Positions 6,449-14,325 are shown, numbered from the stretch's first letter. The stretch is DNA of 17,263 nt from JBBQKQ01 sp043719155 (GCA_043719155.1 JAYSUJ010000009.1:1-17263), one strand, 5' to 3'. Notes: generated from the letters alone by a model not told the origin. Numbers and translations are program-made.

Positions 6449-7558
6449 TTATCTGTAAGACGGCATGAGTAAGTAGGTGTAGTTGGCATCCTGAATACCC
6501 TGTACAATTATTGCTTTATTTTGGGCAGTAAACTTTAAAACAATACTAGTGTCGTTTGTGTTACTTAGAAATTCTTCCAGATATTTTGAATTCAACTTTA
6601 CCGTAAAAGATTCCCCTTTTAGAGTTGCAGGTAAAGATTCTACTGTACTACCCACCTCCACATTGCTTGCCTCCATAGTTGCGCCACCCTCAATTATGTT
6701 CAAATTTATTTGTGAAGTTTTATCGGAAAAAAAAGACACAATTTTTAAACTTTTTACCAAATCCTCTTTAGCAAAGATGGCAAAAGACTCTGGGCTACTA
6801 GGTATTATTTGAATGTAGTTTGGAAAATTTCCCTCAATCAACCGACTCACCAAAAAAGTATTGTTTTCCTTTATTTGCAAAGAACTTTTTGAGATAGTAA
6901 GGGTAATGTTTCCATTATAGTCGGCGTCAATTATTTTCAATAGCTCTCGCACATTTTTTTCAGGAACTATAAAACCCACATCTTCGGAAACCAAAACCTC
7001 ACCGTCCAAATTAACTTTCCTCTCTGCCAATCTATAAGCATCGGTAGCCACAAAAAACATGTTATTTTCTATAAACTTTACAAAAATTCCTGAAATTTCT
7101 GGTTTAATCTCACTTTTAGCTACTGCGTAAACTACCGAACGAAGCCCGTTTAGAAAAACTTTGTTATCCACCATGATATCCACACCCGAAACAATAGGAA
7201 GATTTGGAAAACTCTCAAAACTTAGAGTTTTTAACTTGAAAACATGCTGCTCTACAGTTAGAGTACAGACACTTCCCTCAAGTGAGATTTCACATTGATT
7301 TGTAGACTTAGTGTTTACTGTTGATAGTAATCGGGCTATTACCTCTCCTAAAATAAGAAATTTGCCCTCTCCTTCGGTTTTACACACCAGACTCGACTCA
7401 AAACCAATGTCGATGTTTGTTGAGCGTAAAGTAAGCATTCCCTCAGTACTTTCCAAGTAGATACCCTTCAAGTGTGGCACTTGTCCTGTTTTCATACAGG
7501 CATTCAACGCCTTGTTGATTTCCTTTTTAAACTTTTCAAAATTTACTTGTACCCTCAT
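6449..7558 (-). CDS. dnaN: DNA polymerase III beta subunit (sliding clamp)
   Basis: The beta clamp is a homodimeric ring that tethers DNA polymerase III and other partners to DNA. The 369 residues match the usual length of about 366-380. Family landmarks include the start MRVQVNFEKFKKEI, an LRSTNIDIGFES segment near 44-55 (TD/NxE-type repeat of domain 1), ATDAYRLAERKV in domain 2, and the end YTYLLMPSYR, equivalent to the C-terminal MPMR-like tail that shapes the clamp-binding pocket. The gene lies 127 bases downstream of dnaA on the same strand. The spacer carries two adjacent DnaA-box-like sites, so dnaN transcription or origin activity may respond to DnaA. No Shine-Dalgarno sequence precedes the ATG. 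Confidence 0.97.
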   Translation of the reverse strand: MRVQVNFEKFKKEINKALNACMKTGQVPHLKGIYLESTEGMLTLRSTNIDIGFESSLVCKTEGEGKFLILGEVIARLLSTVNTKSTNQCEISLEGSVCTLTVEQHVFKLKTLSFESFPNLPIVSGVDIMVDNKVFLNGLRSVVYAVAKSEIKPEISGIFVKFIENNMFFVATDAYRLAERKVNLDGEVLVSEDVGFIVPEKNVRELLKIIDADYNGNITLTISKSSLQIKENNTFLVSRLIEGNFPNYIQIIPSSPESFAIFAKEDLVKSLKIVSFFSDKTSQINLNIIEGGATMEASNVEVGSTVESLPATLKGESFTVKLNSKYLEEFLSNTNDTSIVLKFTAQNKAIIVQGIQDANYTYLLMPSYR

Positions 7559-7688
7559 GTTTTTCTTATATGTTAATTGTTTATATATATTAGTTGCTAC
7601 TACTATTACTATGTGTGTGGATAAGGTGGATAAGTGCTATTTTTCTTTCCCTGTTTGGGTTAATTTCATTTTTAAGCTGTGGATACTA
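7559..7688. promoter_or_regulatory. dnaA-dnaN spacer with DnaA-box cluster
   Basis: The spacer holds a perfect DnaA box, TGTGGATAA at 7616-7624, directly followed by a one-mismatch box, GGTGGATAA at 7625-7633, in the same orientation. A third one-mismatch copy, TGTGGATAC at 7678-7686, touches the dnaA stop codon. AT-rich sequence lies at 7559-7610 beside them. This could be part of a bipartite origin with the cluster upstream of dnaA, or a DnaA-controlled region of dnaN. The boxes are seen directly; the role is inferred. Confidence 0.6.
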
Positions 7689-9017
7689 GGCTAATATCTG
7701 TCTGATTTCCTCTATCTCTTTGTTGATAGTGGGATTCTCTAGTCTCTCTTTCTTGACCTTTTCATAGCTGTGCATGATGGTTGTATGGTCTCTTCCCCCA
7801 AGCTTTTCCCCAATTGACTGATAGGAGGTTGTGAGAAAATCTCGGAGAATATAGATACAAATTTGCCTTGGGTAAACTATATCTTGACGTCTGGTTTTTC
7901 CAGACATTAAAAGTGGACTGGTGTTAAAATATTTCGCAACTGTCTCTATAACTTCTTCTGGGGTTTTACTGGTTTTTTCTTTGATGTGATTTTTCATTAT
8001 TTGGCGCACATCGTTTATGTGTATAGGGAGTTTGCGTAGCTCAGATTGGGCGATGATAATGTTTATTACTCCTTCAAGCTCACGAATATTACCTTCATAA
8101 CTTTGGGCAATATAAGAGACAATTTCCTCCCCTATCAAGTTGCCTCGAGCCCCTACTTTTTCACGCAAAATAAGAAGTTTTGACTCGTATTCTGGGTTGT
8201 TAATATCTACAATCATGCCCGCACCAAAACGACTTTTAAGCCTGTCTTCTAAACCAATAATAAAATTTGGGTGTCTGTCAGAAGAAAAAATAATTTGTTT
8301 ATTTTCATTGTACATATTGTTGAACAAGTGAAAAAGCTCCTCTTGCGTTTTTTCTCGGCCAGATATAAATTGGATATCGTCCATTATGAGGACATCAAAC
8401 TTTCTGTACTTTTCCTTAAACTGGTTTGGGGTATTTTTTCTTAGCGCATCCACAAAGTCGTTTTGGAACCTTTCAAAAGTTGTGTAGAAAACTTTTTTAA
8501 ATTGGAAATTTTGTTTGATGGCCTGCCCGGTAGCTTGGATAAGATGAGTTTTTCCTAAACCAGTGTTTCCATAAACAAAGAATGGGTTGTAAACATTACC
8601 AGGATTTTTAATAATGGCCTGAGCTGCAGCGTAAGCCAGCTCGTTAAAAGGTCCAATAATGAATTGTTTAAAAGTGTATCTGGGGTTTAGACCGTCTTCC
8701 CTGTTCTCCAATGGTAAACTTTGAGCAACTCGGTCAGGTATGTTGTTGTGGTAAATGGTAGGTTCTTTTTTAACGGTCTTTACAGCGTAGTTGACTGAGC
8801 GAATAGATGGAAAGTGGTTACGCATAATTTCCAAAACCTTCAACTTGTACTTTCCTTCCAACCAGTCTTTAACAAAGTCATTGGGTACGCCAATGGTCAC
8901 TTCCCCGTTGTCTATCTTCACTAAATGAGTGTTGGGAAACCAGGTTTGAAAATTGGCTTTGGAAAGTTCGGCTTCGAGAGCGGCTAAAACCATGTTCCAC
9001 ACGTCTTTTTCATTCAT
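7686..9017 (-). CDS. dnaA: Chromosomal replication initiator DnaA
   Basis: DnaA binds DnaA boxes as an ATP complex, melts the origin and recruits the helicase. The 443 residues carry all four domains: domain I (1-80, MNEKDVWNMVLAALEAELSK), a short linker (81-112), the AAA+ domain with Walker A G150-NTGLGKT, Walker B VLIMDD (209-214) and the RLKSRF motif (259-264), and the DNA-binding domain IV with the signature GEKLGGRDHTTIMHSYEKV near 403-421. The linker is short compared with many bacteria. The gene faces away from rpmH across the oriC candidate and is followed by dnaN. A perfect DnaA box lies 63 bases upstream of the start codon, suggesting autoregulation. Confidence 0.98.
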   Translation of the reverse strand: MNEKDVWNMVLAALEAELSKANFQTWFPNTHLVKIDNGEVTIGVPNDFVKDWLEGKYKLKVLEIMRNHFPSIRSVNYAVKTVKKEPTIYHNNIPDRVAQSLPLENREDGLNPRYTFKQFIIGPFNELAYAAAQAIIKNPGNVYNPFFVYGNTGLGKTHLIQATGQAIKQNFQFKKVFYTTFERFQNDFVDALRKNTPNQFKEKYRKFDVLIMDDIQFISGREKTQEELFHLFNNMYNENKQIIFSSDRHPNFIIGLEDRLKSRFGAGMIVDINNPEYESKLLILREKVGARGNLIGEEIVSYIAQSYEGNIRELEGVINIIIAQSELRKLPIHINDVRQIMKNHIKEKTSKTPEEVIETVAKYFNTSPLLMSGKTRRQDIVYPRQICIYILRDFLTTSYQSIGEKLGGRDHTTIMHSYEKVKKERLENPTINKEIEEIRQILA

Positions 9018-9044
9018 ATTTTGTCTTTATGGGTCTAAAACTAA

Positions 9045-9260
9045 TAATTTATAGGTCAAAGTATATACTAATTTTCAAATTGTGGATAACCCAGATAAAA
9101 GCCTATAATATATATAGCTTTTTTAAAATTTAAATAAATATTATGTTATTTTCGGTGAAAAATTTAAAATTTACACATGAATAAATGTGGATAACTATGG
9201 GGATATGTCGACAACTATGTGGAAATCTGGGGTTCTTTTGAGGATTAGGTCCTAAGTTGA
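9045..9260. other. oriC: Candidate chromosomal replication origin (oriC)
   Basis: Two perfect DnaA boxes (TGTGGATAA at 9081-9089 and 9186-9194) flank a very AT-rich stretch at about 9100-9185 (roughly 15% G+C) with repeated AAATTTAAA-like runs, a good candidate unwinding element. Weaker two-mismatch boxes follow: TGGGGATAT at 9198-9206 and TGTGGAAAT at 9218-9226. All have the same orientation. The position between dnaA (-) and rpmH (+), where coding strand flips, is the classic bacterial origin context. The likely dnaA promoter also lies here: TATAAA-like and TATACT-like -10 candidates on the - strand at about 9048-9065. Confidence 0.8.
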
Positions 9261-9458
9261 ATGCATTATGCTTTGGAATATGCCAAGAAATTTCCCAAAT
9301 CCACCAACCAATAAGACAGAAATCAAAGAAAGGCTTGCTGGTAGTGGCAAAGAGTCGAAGGTTTTTTTCATCCAGAGGACGAAGATCTGGTAATTGCTTA
9401 CTCAAAAATCCCAGATTATTACAAAAAATACCCTTTTGCCATGAAGCGTCTTTACTAA
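9261..9458 (+). pseudogene. Frame-broken 5' part of a decayed gene beside oriC
   Basis: Protein-like sequence runs through this region but in alternating frames. An ATG at 9261, with AGG-rich sequence 11-20 bases before it, gives MHYALEYAKKFPKSTNQ, then a TAA at 9312. The neighbouring frame gives NKTEIKERLAGSGKESKVFF from 9310, open to a TAA at 9391. The first frame then resumes with EDEDLVIAYSKIPDYYKK from 9375 and stops at 9456-9458. Intervening stops are TAA and TAG, so recoding of TGA does not explain it. The open frame at 9489-9866 seems to be the surviving 3' part. Frameshift mutations or sequencing errors are both possible. No family recognised. Confidence 0.5.
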
Positions 9459-9488
9459 ACTCTCATAACTCATCAAATTCTCCATCTC

Positions 9489-9866
9489 ATGTACCTTCAA
9501 AATTTTCCGAACTGGGTTGATGCTGGTATAAACTCTGATGGACATATTGCCTCTTTGCGGGAGAAGGTTTCTGGGGAGATCAGTAAAGGTAACAGCTCAA
9601 TAGAATTAGAAAAAATAAGAGCTCTCTTTTCAAAATATCATTTGGGACTTGGGCTGGACATGTATGAAAATAACATTCTTTTCCAAGGTGATTTGGAAAA
9701 ATATGTAGATTCTGCAGGTATTTTCTTAACACATAAAGAGAATGTGGAATGTCTCCTCAAACTTATGGAAGAAAACAATTTCCCTGTCACAGTTGTTGTA
9801 AGGGTTAAAAAACTGGCTGAAAGAGTTTTGTTTCTTGAGGGTATAAAAGTATCCAAAACTATGTAA
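9489..9866 (+). CDS. Hypothetical protein, probably the 3' remainder of a broken gene
   Basis: The 125 codons run from ATG 9489 to TAA 9864-9866. The sequence looks genuinely coding: amphipathic helices such as EKIRALFSKYHLGLGLDMYE, then DLEKYVDSAGIFLTHKENVE, and a closing beta-like stretch FPVTVVVRVKKLAERVLF. The first 20 or so residues (MYLQNFPNWVDAGINSDGHI) may be out of context, because the matching upstream sequence is frame-broken. There is no signal peptide or membrane helix and no recognisable catalytic motif. It may still be translated as a shortened protein or be a dead remnant. It sits between oriC and the rpmH promoter. Confidence 0.5.
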   Translation: MYLQNFPNWVDAGINSDGHIASLREKVSGEISKGNSSIELEKIRALFSKYHLGLGLDMYENNILFQGDLEKYVDSAGIFLTHKENVECLLKLMEENNFPVTVVVRVKKLAERVLFLEGIKVSKTM

Positions 9867-9883
9867 TTTCACAAAGCCTAGCA

Positions 9884-9911
9884 TTGCAAATTTGACTTTT
9901 TTTGGTATAAT
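9884..9911 (+). promoter_or_regulatory. Promoter of the rpmH-rnpA-yidC operon
   Basis: TTGCAA at 9884-9889 (-35), a 16-base spacer, and a consensus extended -10, TGGTATAAT at 9903-9911. This is the best promoter match in the window and ends 31 bases before the rpmH start, which suits a strongly expressed ribosomal protein operon. Confidence 0.8.
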
Positions 9912-9942
9912 GTGGGAATAAATTTAAAACTTAAACAATTTC

Positions 9943-10104
9943 ATGACGCAAACCTATAACCCAAGTAAAGTAAAAAGAGCTAAAAAACATGGCTTTTTGT
10001 CTCGAAAGAAAAGTGCTGGTGGAAAAAACATCTTGTTAAGAAGAATGAGAAAGGGACGAAAGGCTTTGACTGTTTCTTCTACGACTTCTAAAAAGAAAGT
10101 TTAA
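9943..10104 (+). CDS. rpmH: 50S ribosomal protein bL34
   Basis: The 53-residue basic protein is a component of the large ribosomal subunit. It shows the family core: TYNPSKVKRAKKHGFLSRK, a glycine-containing turn, then LLRRMRKGRKALTV, matching TYQPS-x-RKR-x-HGF and RR-x-KGRK-x-L of bL34. It is longer than the usual 44-46 residues because of a Ser/Thr/Lys tail (SSTTSKKKV). It follows a consensus promoter and lies 18 bases upstream of rnpA, the usual arrangement beside oriC. No Shine-Dalgarno sequence is seen before the ATG. Confidence 0.95.
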   Translation: MTQTYNPSKVKRAKKHGFLSRKKSAGGKNILLRRMRKGRKALTVSSTTSKKKV

Positions 10105-10122
10105 AAAACTTAATAAAGCTAA

Positions 10123-10434
10123 ATGCTTCCCAAGTCACAAAGATATACAACTAAAGACTTTGTGAAAATCAAAGCCGAGAAAACAAAAAAACTCTATACA
10201 AATATAGGTTTTTTTGTTTTTATCTCCTTTATGCCTATAAAGTTTGGGGTGATTTTAAGTAAGAAAAATTTTAAAAGAGCGGTAGATAGAAACAAATACA
10301 AAAGACTTTTTTTTAATACCCTACTTGCAAATAAAAAACTTGCAACTACGAGTTTTTTATTTTACCCGAAAGTTGAATTTACTAAAGCTGAGCTGGTGAA
10401 AAGTCTGAGTGAAGTGTCAGTGAATGTGCTATAA
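10123..10434 (+). CDS. rnpA: Ribonuclease P protein component
   Basis: RnpA is the protein cofactor of RNase P, which removes 5' leaders from tRNA precursors. The 103 residues contain the diagnostic basic helix KRAVDRNKYKRLFF, with the RNxxKR core at 56-61, after the strand FGVILSKKNF. The N-terminal part (LPKSQRYTTKDF) matches the usual L-x-R-x-x-DF start of the family. Divergence elsewhere is high, as is normal for this protein. It is flanked by rpmH and yidC in the order conserved across bacteria. The gene has no strong Shine-Dalgarno sequence. The RNA partner rnpB is not in this window. Confidence 0.92.
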   Translation: MLPKSQRYTTKDFVKIKAEKTKKLYTNIGFFVFISFMPIKFGVILSKKNFKRAVDRNKYKRLFFNTLLANKKLATTSFLFYPKVEFTKAELVKSLSEVSVNVL

Positions 10435-10456
10435 TTTGTTCAAATAATTTAAATAT

Positions 10457-11179
10457 ATGTTTACAACCATAGTTATACAACCTCTCTACAACTTGCTGAT
10501 TTTCTTGGTGAATCTTTTGCCCAATCATGACCTGTGGATCGCTTTGGTGGTAATGACTATTTTGTTAAAAACAATTTTGATTCCCCTCTTTAAAAAGCAA
10601 GTGCGTGACCAACTGGTAATGCAACACCTGTCACCAAAGTTAAAAGAAATTCAAGAAAAATTTAAAGACAAAAGAGATCTTTTGGCTAAAGAAACTATGG
10701 CTTTATATGGAAAGTATAAAGTGAATCCATTTGTGAGTATTCTGATTTTAATAATTCAACTCCCTTTCTTGATAGGACTGTATCAAATTTTCTTTTACGA
10801 AATTTCTAGCTATCAAAATCTGTTGTACGCCGGACTTAGTATGCCCTCACCCATTAACAACTATTTCTTGGGGGTGAATTTATCACAAACCAACATTTTG
10901 TTTGCAGTTGTGGCGGGCTTGTCCCAGTACGTTCTGGGGGTGTTTATGTTTAAGAAGAAGACTAAAGAAGAAGAGGCTAACGAGCCAGAAATAATGAAGG
11001 CCATGAATATGCAAATGAAATATTTCTTGCCGCTTGTAATCGGCGGTGTGTCTGTGGTTACCCCGTCTGTTATTGCATTGTATCTGATCGTAACTAACTT
11101 GTTTGGAATTGGGCAAGAAATTATTATTAAAAAACCACTTGAAAAACAAATTAAAATTGAACTTTCAACAGACAACTAA
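10457..11179 (+). CDS. yidC: YidC/Oxa1-family membrane protein insertase
   Basis: YidC inserts and folds proteins in the cytoplasmic membrane, with or without SecYEG. The 240 residues have hydrophobic segments at about 4-22, 27-45, 93-117, 147-165 and 190-222, matching the five-helix Oxa1 core. The hydrophilic groove side chains are suggested by LFKKQVRDQ (45-53), and a long cytoplasmic charged hairpin (LSPKLKEIQEKFKDKRDLLA) follows, as expected. It lacks the large periplasmic domain of Gram-negative YidC and has no lipobox cysteine at the N-terminus. It is the last gene of the rpmH-rnpA-yidC unit, starting 22 bases after rnpA and ending 6 bases before a convergent gene, with no obvious terminator. 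Confidence 0.95.
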   Translation: MFTTIVIQPLYNLLIFLVNLLPNHDLWIALVVMTILLKTILIPLFKKQVRDQLVMQHLSPKLKEIQEKFKDKRDLLAKETMALYGKYKVNPFVSILILIIQLPFLIGLYQIFFYEISSYQNLLYAGLSMPSPINNYFLGVNLSQTNILFAVVAGLSQYVLGVFMFKKKTKEEEANEPEIMKAMNMQMKYFLPLVIGGVSVVTPSVIALYLIVTNLFGIGQEIIIKKPLEKQIKIELSTDN

Positions 11180-11185
11180 ATTCAG

Positions 11186-12817
11186 TTAAATCTCTAGTGA
11201 ATACAGGCTCATAGTGTTTTCGTCTAAGAAAAAGATACCATTTTTATTGACCTCCAAATTTATAATAGAAATTGGCTTATTTTCAAGGTAAGAAATTACT
11301 TTTGTGCTAGTGCCAGAAATGGTTTTAAAAATTATAGCGTCTTCGGTACGAATCTTGCCCTTGTACCAGTCGTCTGGGTATACAAAATTGGCAGGCAAAA
11401 CTTTAGGAACTGCACAAAAAACTCCATCAGCAAAAATGCTGGGCGAACACTTTTCAGCAAAAGTTTTAAGTCCCAAGTCCCCGAGGTTTTTGGTCTTACT
11501 GTTTAAGAGTAAGGTTTTAACTTCCCCCACACCGCCAGTCGAAAGGATAGTAAAGTTTGCTGTGTTTGTGTTTTGAACTGAAAGTCCTAAAAGAGGACCA
11601 GCTATTTTTTTGAGCTTTTTATTTTGTATGTCCAATGTCATGTATATACCTTCCGCAAATGCAGTAGGCTTGCTGTAGATACCAAGTTCGCGCTCGCTTT
11701 GCCAAAGCAGATCCCACTCATTTAAAGGTATTGAAAAAAGCTTAGAGGAAGCATTTTTAGCATAATCATGGGTGTAAATACTTAAACCATTTTCTGTTGG
11801 AACTCCATAAGCCAAAAGGCCTGACGAGCTAAAACTCAAGGAAGAGATGTTTTCCGGAAGTTTTTGAATATTTCTAGTGCGCACTGTGTAAAGGTCAGAA
11901 TAGATAATGTCATTTTTTGCTTTACGATAAACGATATGATCCCCTTTTGGGGAAAAAACTATTTCGTCTGTACTTGTGGCCTTTCCACTTTCTATCCGCA
12001 CTTTTTCTTTGGTTACACTATTGTAATCGTAGATCTCACTATTTTCTTTTAAAACATAACGTAAAGTAGGTACAGGTACAAAATCATCACTATTCTCTTT
12101 TTCAAGGTTGCAAAGCAAGTTTAAAAAGTGAGCAGTTTCTTTATCTATAACTCTAGTAGGTGTTTTGTCCCCACTTTTGGCGGCTTTAGATTTGTAAAGT
12201 ACGTCGGCGTATTTTTGTTGGAAAAGGTAAATTTTATCTCGAGTTTTTTGGTCGAGAGTCCCTGTAGTGGGAGTATCTTCATACTCTTTTATACTACCTA
12301 ATGTCTTTTGAAAAACTTCCACCCCGATACTTTTAGTGTCCTTTTTAAGTTCGGGTTCTGTTTTTTCTGTACAAATTTGGGGCTTGTTTTTAATATAATT
12401 TTTTATAGAAATTGATTTGTCAAAAACGGTGTAACCAGCTACAGGCATGTTTTCTATTTTAGTTAATTTAGTGTCATAGCCCTCCTCAGCATTTGCACCT
12501 TCTGCATTTTCTCCAAAATTTGTGGTAGAGCCAGTTCTGAAATTAGATAAAAAACCATCATCCAGCTCCGACTTGCTGTTTTCACTTTCTAAAAATGTTG
12601 GAAGTAAATTTAAATATGAAAAATTATTTTCCGCGCCTCTACTGTTTGCTGGCAAATTTGTTTCTTGTTCGGATTGCTTTACTAAAGATAGATAATAAAC
12701 AAAAGAAATGTAGACAACTAAAATAAGGAGAAAAAGAAACCCAATACCTACGCCGAGGGTTTGGTGTTTTTGGATAAATTCTTTGGCTCCTACTTTTCTT
12801 TTTTGTGTTTCGTCCAT
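11186..12817 (-). CDS. Membrane-anchored protein with peptidoglycan-binding-like segment and beta-propeller-like domain
   Basis: The 543 residues have a short basic cytoplasmic start, one membrane helix at about 22-46, and a large external part. Residues 50-130 are low-complexity (Asn/Glu/Gly/Ser). A segment at about 160-235 (TPTTGTLDQKTRDKIYLFQQ, preceded by VEVFQKTLG) resembles the PG_binding_1 fold, whose hallmark is TG-x-(F/L)-D-x-x-T-x-x-x-I-x-x-FQ. From about 250 to the end, repeats such as DEIVFSPKGDHIVYRK and ISSLSFSSSGLLAYG look like blades of a WD40/PD40-type beta-propeller. It is the last gene of a - strand operon, 6 bases after the pilin-like gene. It may be a wall-anchored adaptor or adhesin of the apparatus. 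Domain calls are by eye. Confidence 0.75.
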   Translation of the reverse strand: MDETQKRKVGAKEFIQKHQTLGVGIGFLFLLILVVYISFVYYLSLVKQSEQETNLPANSRGAENNFSYLNLLPTFLESENSKSELDDGFLSNFRTGSTTNFGENAEGANAEEGYDTKLTKIENMPVAGYTVFDKSISIKNYIKNKPQICTEKTEPELKKDTKSIGVEVFQKTLGSIKEYEDTPTTGTLDQKTRDKIYLFQQKYADVLYKSKAAKSGDKTPTRVIDKETAHFLNLLCNLEKENSDDFVPVPTLRYVLKENSEIYDYNSVTKEKVRIESGKATSTDEIVFSPKGDHIVYRKAKNDIIYSDLYTVRTRNIQKLPENISSLSFSSSGLLAYGVPTENGLSIYTHDYAKNASSKLFSIPLNEWDLLWQSERELGIYSKPTAFAEGIYMTLDIQNKKLKKIAGPLLGLSVQNTNTANFTILSTGGVGEVKTLLLNSKTKNLGDLGLKTFAEKCSPSIFADGVFCAVPKVLPANFVYPDDWYKGKIRTEDAIIFKTISGTSTKVISYLENKPISIINLEVNKNGIFFLDENTMSLYSLEI

Positions 12818-12823
12818 ATGTAT

Positions 12824-13363
12824 TTAGGGTTGTCTGGCGGCAGGGTTGCCACTAACTCCGGTTTTTGCAGGTTGCCCGTTGGCAGTGACCCCCAACTTAT
12901 CTAGACCTGAAAAAACAGGAAGTCTCAACAGGTCAGGATTGATGGTGTTGATAATAAGCCAGCTAGATAAAATAATCATGAGGCCCGTTAAGGCATTTAT
13001 CATCCCATCCTTACCAGCCTTGATGTCTTTTACACTAGAAGAATTAAAGATTTCTTTTAAGGCAGCAACCATAAATAAAATAACAGCGGTAGCAATAGAG
13101 ACACCAATAATCAGGTCAAAGAAAAATTGATACCCATTTTTGTAACTCTGGTAGTCACCTATGGTAAAAGTGGGTTTAGAGAAAAGATTGATACCACTGA
13201 AAAGTGGTACATTTCCACTTCGCCTACCCCCTTCGGTGTAAGATACCATTTCGTATTGCAGGTTTACAGACTGAGAAAAGGAGATTGAAAAATTTAATGC
13301 GCCCATAGACAAACACAAAGCAAAGATGAAAAGTTTTTTTTTGTTTAAATATTTGTTAAACAT
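12824..13363 (-). CDS. TrbC/VirB2-like pilin or pilin-related two-helix membrane protein
   Basis: The 179 residues begin with a signal peptide or first helix (basic MFNKYLNKKK, then FIFALCLSMGALNFSISFS). Two further membrane helices follow at about 80-102 (FFFDLIIGVSIATAVILFMV) and 121-140 (MINALTGLMIILSSWLIINT), ending in the INPDLL motif that recurs in CPR proteins annotated as TrbC/VirB2 pilins. The loop between the helices is short and basic (DIKAGKDG). The C-terminal tail is Pro/Gly-rich. The gene starts 4 bases after the Ig-like gene and ends 6 bases before the beta-propeller gene, so all three form one operon downstream of the VirB4-like ATPase. It could be a pilus subunit or a membrane channel component. 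Confidence 0.75.
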   Translation of the reverse strand: MFNKYLNKKKLFIFALCLSMGALNFSISFSQSVNLQYEMVSYTEGGRRSGNVPLFSGINLFSKPTFTIGDYQSYKNGYQFFFDLIIGVSIATAVILFMVAALKEIFNSSSVKDIKAGKDGMINALTGLMIILSSWLIINTINPDLLRLPVFSGLDKLGVTANGQPAKTGVSGNPAARQP

Positions 13364-13367
13364 AAAT

Positions 13368-14315
13368 TTATTCTACTTTAAAAGTAAATCCCCTAGAGCT
13401 GCTCTGGGTTATTTTTTGATTATTTACAACATCCAAATTTATCTTTACAGTTTCTTTGTTTTTTCCCGAAAAAACTACAAACCAAGGAGAGGCTATTTTG
13501 TTTGCAAGGTTATTTATTTTCCAAGTGTAACCCAAAGAAATGTCTTTTTTACTTTGAACAGAGAAAAAAAACGGCTCCACTAAAAGGTAAATACTTTTTG
13601 CTGTCTCTGTTTCCCCTAATATTTTTTTGTTTTGCCCAAACTCGTCAGTTCTGTACACCAAGGTTTCAGTTTTTTGTAAAGGTACATTTGTTTGGGTTGT
13701 TTTTACACTGCCCTCACTGGTAGTTTTTAGGACTTTAATATTTAAGTTGTCGTCAGAAACTTTTGCAAAAAGATTGTTTGCAATTCGTCCTTGCCCACTC
13801 ATGTCTTTTTTTTCTACCTCGTTTACTTTCCAAGTATAGTTGCTACTATTGTTGCTGTCTGACCCGACTATGTCCCCGTCTTTAAAAGAAAAGAAAGCTG
13901 CTTTTACTATTCCCTCGTGTCCTGGTAGCCGTCTACCTTTGTAGAAACTGGGAACATAGCTGTTTACACCCTCGTACAAAATAAAATTGGTGTTGGCCTC
14001 GACCACTTTTTGGATTTGATCTGGGTTAAAACCTGTCTGTTCTACTGTTGCAACGATGATTTGTGCAGACCCAGTTCTACTAGTGTTCATTGTCAAAGTT
14101 TTTCTCCCTACACCAGAGTCGGTGTCTACCCCGTCAATGGTCCAAGAAATGTTGGCTACGTTTAGGTCGTATTTGTCACTTTGCAAAGTTAGTTTTACCT
14201 CCTCTCCCTCTTTAGGGCTTTCTGGGAATTGCTTTAAGTTTAAATCAGCAGCAAATACAATATTAAAACTTAAATTATAAACTATAAGAAAAAAAAGAGA
14301 AAACAATTTTCGCAT
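13368..14315 (-). CDS. Secreted protein with three Ig/PKD-like repeats
   Basis: The 315 residues start with a clear signal peptide (MRKLFSLFFLIVYNLSFNIV, then FAAD, cleavage near 22-23). The mature part appears to contain three similar all-beta modules, each marked by a tryptophan strand: ISWTIDG (W58), YTWKVNE (W162) and YTWKINN (W265). The first module reads like an Ig/PKD domain (PKEGEEVKLTLQ, then GVGRKTLTMNT). There is no sortase motif and no C-terminal membrane helix, so the protein is probably exported and held by partners. It is the first gene of the operon with the pilin-like and beta-propeller genes. An extended -10 element lies 10 bases before the start. Substrate or partner unknown. 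Confidence 0.75.
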   Translation of the reverse strand: MRKLFSLFFLIVYNLSFNIVFAADLNLKQFPESPKEGEEVKLTLQSDKYDLNVANISWTIDGVDTDSGVGRKTLTMNTSRTGSAQIIVATVEQTGFNPDQIQKVVEANTNFILYEGVNSYVPSFYKGRRLPGHEGIVKAAFFSFKDGDIVGSDSNNSSNYTWKVNEVEKKDMSGQGRIANNLFAKVSDDNLNIKVLKTTSEGSVKTTQTNVPLQKTETLVYRTDEFGQNKKILGETETAKSIYLLVEPFFFSVQSKKDISLGYTWKINNLANKIASPWFVVFSGKNKETVKINLDVVNNQKITQSSSRGFTFKVE

Positions 14316-14325
14316 ATTTATTTTT

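Noticed and set aside
9130..9405. 91-codon - strand frame across the origin
   Set aside because: It crosses the AT-rich unwinding candidate and two DnaA boxes, which explain the sequence better.
9257..9520. 87-codon + strand frame MNALCFGICQ...
   Set aside because: The more protein-like segments of this stretch lie in the other two frames; this frame is rich in Ser, Arg, Cys and His and contains no recognisable pattern. Only its tail could belong to the decayed gene.
10861..11175. Two overlapping - strand frames inside yidC
   Set aside because: Antisense shadows of a secure yidC.
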